A stretch of 64,000 nucleotides of DNA from contig JAOANR010000014.1 of NCBI GenBank assembly GCA_030278955.1, positions 26,476,068-26,540,067 of the forward strand, in the 5' to 3' direction. A model generated the notes under the pieces. It did no database searches, had not been told where the DNA came from, and saw nothing but the letters and a program-made list of their open reading frames with translations. The first letter of the stretch is position 1; every line of letters begins with the position of its first letter. Of the stretch, positions 59,017 to 64,000 are shown in pieces. Source of the stretch: Hygrophila difformis. Lineage: Eukaryota > Streptophyta > Magnoliopsida > Lamiales > Acanthaceae. Position numbers and translations under genes: made by a program.

Positions 59017-59284
59017 AGAGAACCAATTCTCCAAAGCTCAAAAGCTATTAGGAAGGAAGGAGAAATTAATAGGCATATATCACTTCTCAACATGCTCCCT
59101 CGATCATATGCAAGGTGTGCCCTTACGCGTGAAGCAAAGACAAACAATTCGGATGGAACGGGCTAAAGCAAATACAAAGAAACAAAGGACAGAAAATACA
59201 AATACAAACGTGATCGAGCAGTGGGACTCGAACACGAGACCCCTTCAACTCTTGACTCTGATACCCTATTAGAGAACCAATTCT
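59017..59284 (-). mobile_element. Possible tRNA-related SINE, minus strand
   Basis: A 14-bp direct repeat AGAGAACCAATTCT at 59017-59030 and 59271-59284 encloses the segment. On the minus strand it contains GGGTATCAGAGTCAAGAG followed by GGTCTCGTGTTCGAGTCCC, an A-box-like and B-box-like pair of the kind found in plant SINEs. The repeat could be the target duplication, or part of the element itself. Confidence 0.45.
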
Positions 59285-59688
59285 TCTAAACGTTTATCGG
59301 CCGATGGGTCGAACACTGTAGTTGATAAACAATAAGGAGTAATTCACTATGATGAGTTGAGGTCGTAATTTAAATAATTGAAACAATGAAAAGAAATTGG
59401 CACCCCATGAAATAAATAATCAACTTTCTAGCACAACCGAATGTTGGACATTTGTACGATATCCATCCTGCTCCTTTAGAATCTCTACAACCCCATGAAA
59501 AAATAATATTGATGTTCATAATTTTCATATATATATATATATACCGGACATGGACAGAGAGCTAAATGTGATCGACATTATATTCTAGCACATGCTGCTC
59601 CGTAGAATCTCTATACCAGCTAGTCAATTAACTAGCTAATAAATGTTCCAACACATGCATGGTTGGAGATATATAGTATAAAAATGTA

Positions 59689-60351
59689 TCAGGCTGGCAT
59701 GCTAAGCAAACCTCGACGCCATTCCATAACCGTCAGGGTGGCTGCGCAGTGAACGAGCGCAGCAGCAACCACGAAAATGTGGAAGATCTGATGGCTGTGG
59801 CCTACGATATCAAATGCACCAGGCTTCCATCTCTCGGGGATCCTAGTCACATAGAAAACTGCCCCGGCCCCATACAATAGCCCCATGGCTATCTCGTATG
59901 CCACGGACAAAAGAATCTCGGATTGATCCCAATGCAGGATCATTGCATGGGTCGCCGGGATCACTCCTGAGAATCCCATGCAGAGGAAGAGGGTAGCCCT
60001 GACGTGCCTGAAATGTGAGCTCGACAGAGCTGGAGAAAGGAGGGTTACGACGACTAGGATCCCCAGCAGAGTGATGGCGGACAGGTAAGAGAGGAGCCAA
60101 TATGGATGGTCGAAGAAGGCGTAGTATATTGGGGCGAAGAAGGAGCAGACTATCATGAGGGAGATGCCCGCGTAGTCCAGGCGCCAGAAGAAGAGATTGA
60201 AGCGGTGAGAGTGGCAGGCGAAAAGGTGGGATACGGAGCTGAAAATCAAGCAACTCATTGCCCCTCCTAAGAAGACGAGCCATGGCCATGTCGGGATTGG
60301 ATCAGAGTAGGTTGATGATGATGATGCAGCAATCCTGTCCCCATAAGAATC
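59689..60351 (-). CDS. Heptahelical PAQR-family protein (HHP4/5 type), last exon only
   Basis: The minus-strand exon begins after a clear acceptor (TCTGCAG at 60352-60358) and ends at TGA 59689-59691, 221 residues. It matches the C-terminal two thirds of plant HHP proteins, relatives of animal adiponectin and yeast Izh receptors. Visible marks are [27 protein letters not shown] (first zinc-site His in SHLFACH), [64 protein letters not shown] (the second His pair) and a final membrane segment. Six to seven membrane helices fit. In Arabidopsis HHPs are linked to hormone, sugar and salt responses. Upstream exons (the DNEYI...HNETLNVWTHL part) are not found in 60352-64000. The LINE occupies that side, so they lie beyond the window or are lost. 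Confidence 0.85.
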   Translation of the reverse strand, partial: DSYGDRIAASSSSTYSDPIPTWPWLVFLGGAMSCLIFSSVSHLFACHSHRFNLFFWRLDYAGISLMIVCSFFAPIYYAFFDHPYWLLSYLSAITLLGILVVVTLLSPALSSSHFRHVRATLFLCMGFSGVIPATHAMILHWDQSEILLSVAYEIAMGLLYGAGAVFYVTRIPERWKPGAFDIVGHSHQIFHIFVVAAALVHCAATLTVMEWRRGLLSMPA

Positions 60352-61452
60352 CTGCAGATACACTAGGAAACGAGAGTTAGGTACCATCGAGACAGAAATT
60401 ATGAATTTTGGAATATACATCTATCTAACTTCATTAATAAATGCTTTAACAAATCAGCATCACGATTAAGTTCCAATTGTGGTTCTGCATCATGCAATGT
60501 GTGACAAAAAACAACATATCAAGAAGGGAAAAGCAACTGAATTGGTGGGATGTCAAATTAATTGCTTTACCATTTTCAATATAATGGTTATTTGGATACG
60601 ACAAGTAACTCCATGTAGTAGTTACTCGTAACTTTCACAATGAAACAAAGAAAGCGAATCCATTGTGGATTGCGATCAACCAGCAAAAGTAAAAGACCAC
60701 TTTGGGAATTCAGTTCTACCTAAACTTTTTGCCCATGTTGGATTCTTGGAATTTTGTAAGGAACATATATGCATTCGTTGAGTAAAAACAATGAAAAAAT
60801 ATTTACGCTTAATAATGGAGTAGTATATTCACCCCGAAAAAAAATAATGTAGAATATAAAACACGCTTGAATAAAATTTTTTTTTCGAAAATATTACTAC
60901 TACTATTATTTATTAAGATAAGATGACTTTAATGTGAATGCATTATGTATATATACACACACCCATTACACATAAGATTTTAAAAATAATTAAAATTAGG
61001 AGTGGTTTAGGTAGACATTTCCAAATCCCAAAGTAGTTCTCATGCGCACGATCCCAAAACGATACGCGTGTTTTTTCTCTAATATTTTTCATTTAACCAA
61101 ATACAGTAGTATATAAAATTAATTTTTTTTGTCTTTTCCTTTTTGTTACTTTTTCAAATTTTTAAGCCAAACAGGTACATCTTAGAAACAATGCATGTGA
61201 TCAGTGATCGCTATTCGACTTCTTAGCTGTAAAAAGATCAATCTTTCATTTTTCCCAAAAAGAAAAAAGAGAAAAAAAGAAAAAACAAACAAACATAGAT
61301 GTTTGAAATGTACGACACCTAAAATCCATTCCCAATAGCTTGAACAAATAATATAGGCGTAGAGCAGAACATATTCCATGCAACTAAATAATAGTGCTAG
61401 CATGAAAGATATGATCATATACAGTAGCTAGATTCCAGCAGCTAAAATAAAG
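60352..61452. other. Intron or 5' flank of the HHP gene
   Basis: AT-rich sequence with no exon of the HHP gene recognisable on the minus strand. It ends at the poly(A) of the LINE (T10 on the plus strand, 61453-61462). Confidence 0.45.
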
Positions 61453-64000
61453 TTTTTTTTTTGGATGAACAGTGACGCGCAAGCGTCGGCTAAAACAAAC
61501 AGTAAGAACCCCGAAAGGAATTAAACCCTCGGAAGGCAAACACCCATCCTATCATTCGCCAGAAGCTGACGTAACTCATCTGGCGGAAAAGCCCATGTGG
61601 TGAAGAAGTCTAGAGCACTCGCCCCTCGCTTAGCCAATGCATCCGCAACAAAATTGCCCTCACGAAAGAGGTGGAACCAATGATATCCCGGATTCTGCTT
61701 CAATATGTCGCCAATATGTGTAAGCAACGGAAACAAGCGGATCTCTGAACTCGTGTCTTTTTGAATCAGGCGTAAAGCCTCAAGGGAGTCTGAATAACAA
61801 CAGGCTTGTGTGACACCCAGAGTTTGAAGTTTTTGCAATCCTCTCCAAATGCCATGCAACTCCGCAACTAAGATCGAAGAGACTCCAATAGAACCAGAGA
61901 ACCCTTCAATCCATGAGCCATCACTACTACGGAAGACACCACCAAATCCAGCAATGCCCGGATTACCAAGCGAGCTCCCATCCGTATGAAGAACCACAGT
62001 TCCGTAGCGTTGAGGATGCCATTCCACATACCTGACGGACACTGACTTGGGCATGCGCAAGAAAACTTGATCAAACCCGACACCCACGTGAGAAGCATGT
62101 CGTACCACTGCCTGTGCACATGGGGCTTCTCCGCGAAAGCAAGCCTCATTACGCCCACGCCAAATACCCCAAAGTAGAGCCCATTGAGTACATCCCCAGG
62201 CCTTCGTCAAAACTTTGAGGGAAGCTCCAACATTGGACTGGAAAGAGTGCTCATCGATGCTCACCGTGACACCCAGTGATGTCCAAGCAGTAGCGGCCCA
62301 AGAGCATGCAAAAAATAGATGGAAAATGGATTCCTCCTCGACGCCGCAAACCGAGCATGCAGCAGAATCCGCCAAGTGCCGAGAGAACCGGAGCATGTTT
62401 GTGGGAAGCGAATTTTGGACTAAAAGCCATAGCAAAAAACGGATCTTTTCAGGCGCTCCAATCTTCCAGACCCAATTCTTGGAGTCGTCTCGAGTGATTC
62501 CAAGTTTTGTTATCACCCAGTCATAGCCACTTCTAGCTGTATAGGTTCCTTTAGACGAGCCCGTCCAGACTAGCGCGTCCGCCACTCCCTGATGTTGAAC
62601 AAATGGACCAACCTCCCATGCTTCCATTTTGATGGCATCCGGAACTTGGGTATAGAGATTATCCCAATTCCATTTATTATCCGAGTAAATATCCTTTACC
62701 CGCATGTCCAATTCCGCAAAGTAGATGTAGGGAATTCGGGGTCCAATAGAACCACCCTTGAGCCATGGTGCATGCCATAAGCTACATTCTCCCGATCCCA
62801 AGCGAACACGAAATCCCTCAATCAGAATGGGAGCCACCCGAGTGAGAGCCCTGAAGGTAGGAGACGCACCCGGTCGCGAACGAAGAGCACCACGACAACT
62901 GCCATACTTGGATATGAGTAATTGCACAGCCGGCTTAGGCGCCTGTTGCATGAAATCCGCAAATATTTTACCCAGGAGAACAACATTCATATTGCGGCAG
63001 GTGCGGATGCCCAGCCCACCCATGCTCTTCGGCAAGGCTACCCTGTTCCATCCGACAAGATGGATGCCATGTCCCCGAGAATCCTTCCAAATGAACGCCC
63101 GAATAATACGATCAATTCTCTCACAAGTTGTGGAGGGCATCCAAAGGAGCTGCATGACATACGAAGGAATAGATGCCAACACAGAGCGAGCAAGCGTCAT
63201 TCTACCCGCCTTATTAAGAAGGCCACGCTTCCACGATCCCATTTTAGACGACATGCGCTCCACAAGAAAATCCAAGTGATCCTGTCGAACAACCCCTTGG
63301 ACCAAGGGAAAGCCCAGATAACGTCCCAGCTGAGAAGTGAAGTTGATGTTTAATATAGAAGAAAGTGCTTGGATCAACTGAGGGGGAACGGCCGAAGAAG
63401 CCATAGTAACTGACTTCTGGACGTTAATGCGCAAGCCAGCGTGTAAGGCAAACTCAGATAGAACTTCATCAACAGAGTGGGCACATTCAACTGAGGCTTC
63501 AGCAAAAAGGAGCAGGTCATCAGCAAACATAAGGTGAGACAGAGGAGCAGCACCTCGACTAATGATCACTGGCTTCCATGAACCAGCCGCCACCTTAGCA
63601 AGAATCGACCTGGAAAGTTTTTCCATGACAACAATGAAAAGATATGGGGATAGAGGATCCCCTTGTCTAATACCTTTCGCGGGAGTGAAGGGTGGAAGTG
63701 ACGAGCCATTCCATAAAAGAGAGTAAGTCGGCGAGCGCACACAAAACATGATGATAGTCACCAAGGATGCCGGGATATGCATCTCATTAAGGCACGTTTC
63801 GAGGAAGGCCCATGAGATATTGTCATACGCCTTCTCCAAGTCCACCTTCAAGAGGAATTCCTTAGACCGCCGATGACGATTGCAAAAAGTAGAAACCACC
63901 TCTTGGAGTATTATAGCATTATTGGCAGTCCCACGGCCCGGAAGAAAAGCCGACTGATACGGACCAATGTAGTCACACAAAATAGGGCGAAGTCGATTGA
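61453..64000 (-). mobile_element. LINE (non-LTR retrotransposon), 3' part
   Basis: On the minus strand the ORF2 region is followed by a short 3' UTR and A10 (61453-61462), the usual LINE tail. The 5' side is cut by the window edge, so neither ORF1 nor the endonuclease is visible and no target duplication can be tested. Confidence 0.9.
61521..64000 (-). CDS. LINE ORF2: reverse transcriptase, zinc-binding region and RNase H
   Basis: The frame is open from the window edge (NRLRPILCDYIGPYQSAF) to the stop at 61521-61523, about 825 codons with no break. The reverse transcriptase shows FLPGRG, LLKVDLEKAYDNISW, GIRQGDPLSPYLF and the catalytic FADD (about 155 codons from the edge). The zf-RVT region follows (FLLWLLVQNSLPTN, CSVCGVEEESIFHLFFAC). 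A C-terminal RNase H of the plant RVT_3 type has its acidic residues in LHTDGSS, LVAELHGI, CYSDSLEAL and NFVADALA. The enzyme copies its RNA onto nicked target DNA. The intact frame suggests a fairly recent insertion. It lies on the same strand as the HHP exon and probably inside that gene. Confidence 0.93.
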   Translation of the reverse strand, partial: NRLRPILCDYIGPYQSAFLPGRGTANNAIILQEVVSTFCNRHRRSKEFLLKVDLEKAYDNISWAFLETCLNEMHIPASLVTIIMFCVRSPTYSLLWNGSSLPPFTPAKGIRQGDPLSPYLFIVVMEKLSRSILAKVAAGSWKPVIISRGAAPLSHLMFADDLLLFAEASVECAHSVDEVLSEFALHAGLRINVQKSVTMASSAVPPQLIQALSSILNINFTSQLGRYLGFPLVQGVVRQDHLDFLVERMSSKMGSWKRGLLNKAGRMTLARSVLASIPSYVMQLLWMPSTTCERIDRIIRAFIWKDSRGHGIHLVGWNRVALPKSMGGLGIRTCRNMNVVLLGKIFADFMQQAPKPAVQLLISKYGSCRGALRSRPGASPTFRALTRVAPILIEGFRVRLGSGECSLWHAPWLKGGSIGPRIPYIYFAELDMRVKDIYSDNKWNWDNLYTQVPDAIKMEAWEVGPFVQHQGVADALVWTGSSKGTYTARSGYDWVITKLGITRDDSKNWVWKIGAPEKIRFLLWLLVQNSLPTNMLRFSRHLADSAACSVCGVEEESIFHLFFACSWAATAWTSLGVTVSIDEHSFQSNVGASLKVLTKAWGCTQWALLWGIWRGRNEACFRGEAPCAQAVVRHASHVGVGFDQVFLRMPKSVSVRYVEWHPQRYGTVVLHTDGSSLGNPGIAGFGGVFRSSDGSWIEGFSGSIGVSSILVAELHGIWRGLQKLQTLGVTQACCYSDSLEALRLIQKDTSSEIRLFPLLTHIGDILKQNPGYHWFHLFREGNFVADALAKRGASALDFFTTWAFPPDELRQLLANDRMGVCLPRV

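Overview
The window is nuclear DNA from a flowering plant, most likely a eudicot. It shows intron-bearing genes whose closest recognisable relatives are Arabidopsis proteins, AT-rich introns, and a heavy load of plant transposon families. The species cannot be fixed from the sequence alone. About half of the window is transposon-derived. Five host genes can be reconstructed from start to stop, and a sixth is present only as its C-terminal exon.

Layout. 1-3705: 3' end of a Ty3/gypsy chromovirus (Tekay-like chromodomain) joined to the 3' end and long LTR of a second gypsy element. 3706-7428: gene-poor DNA with a Tourist-type and a Stowaway-type MITE. 7429-16304: a gag-only (non-autonomous, TR-GAG-like) LTR element complex with four LTR copies, two decayed gag regions and arrays of 21-bp repeats, bounded by a perfect 5-bp target duplication. 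16826-17423: a hAT-type MITE. 18.1-26.2 kb: ATG11, the autophagy scaffold (1151 aa, five coding exons). 27499-38832: an 11.3-kb Mutator-like element (MULE) sitting inside a Stowaway MITE. It carries a ULP1-like protease gene, a GRF zinc-finger gene and, on the opposite strand, a mudrA-type transposase. 39.2-42.6 kb: a BAH + TFIIS-M chromatin protein (AIPP3/BDT1 type). 44.3-46.2 kb: an Rpr2/Rpp21-domain protein, followed by a DYW-type PPR pseudogene scrap. 48.6-51.5 kb, minus strand: nucleoporin NUP43. 51.7-56.7 kb: three hAT-type non-autonomous elements. 58.3-58.8 kb: a small, probably plastid-targeted membrane protein. 59.7-60.35 kb, minus strand: the last exon of a heptahelical PAQR-family protein (HHP4/5 type). 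61.45-64.0 kb, minus strand: a LINE whose reverse transcriptase-RNase H frame is open over the whole visible length.

The host genes do not form a pathway: autophagy initiation, histone-mark reading, RNase P-like RNA processing, nuclear pore, and a membrane receptor-like protein. The most unusual object is the MULE. Its ends, 9-bp target duplication and host MITE can all be read directly. Its cargo pairs a ULP1-like protein that seems to have lost two of three catalytic residues with a GRF zinc-finger/transmembrane protein. It landed about 350 bp upstream of the AIPP3-like start codon. Next in interest is the gag-only element complex with its 21-bp arrays, 1.3-kb internal duplication and truncated internal LTR.
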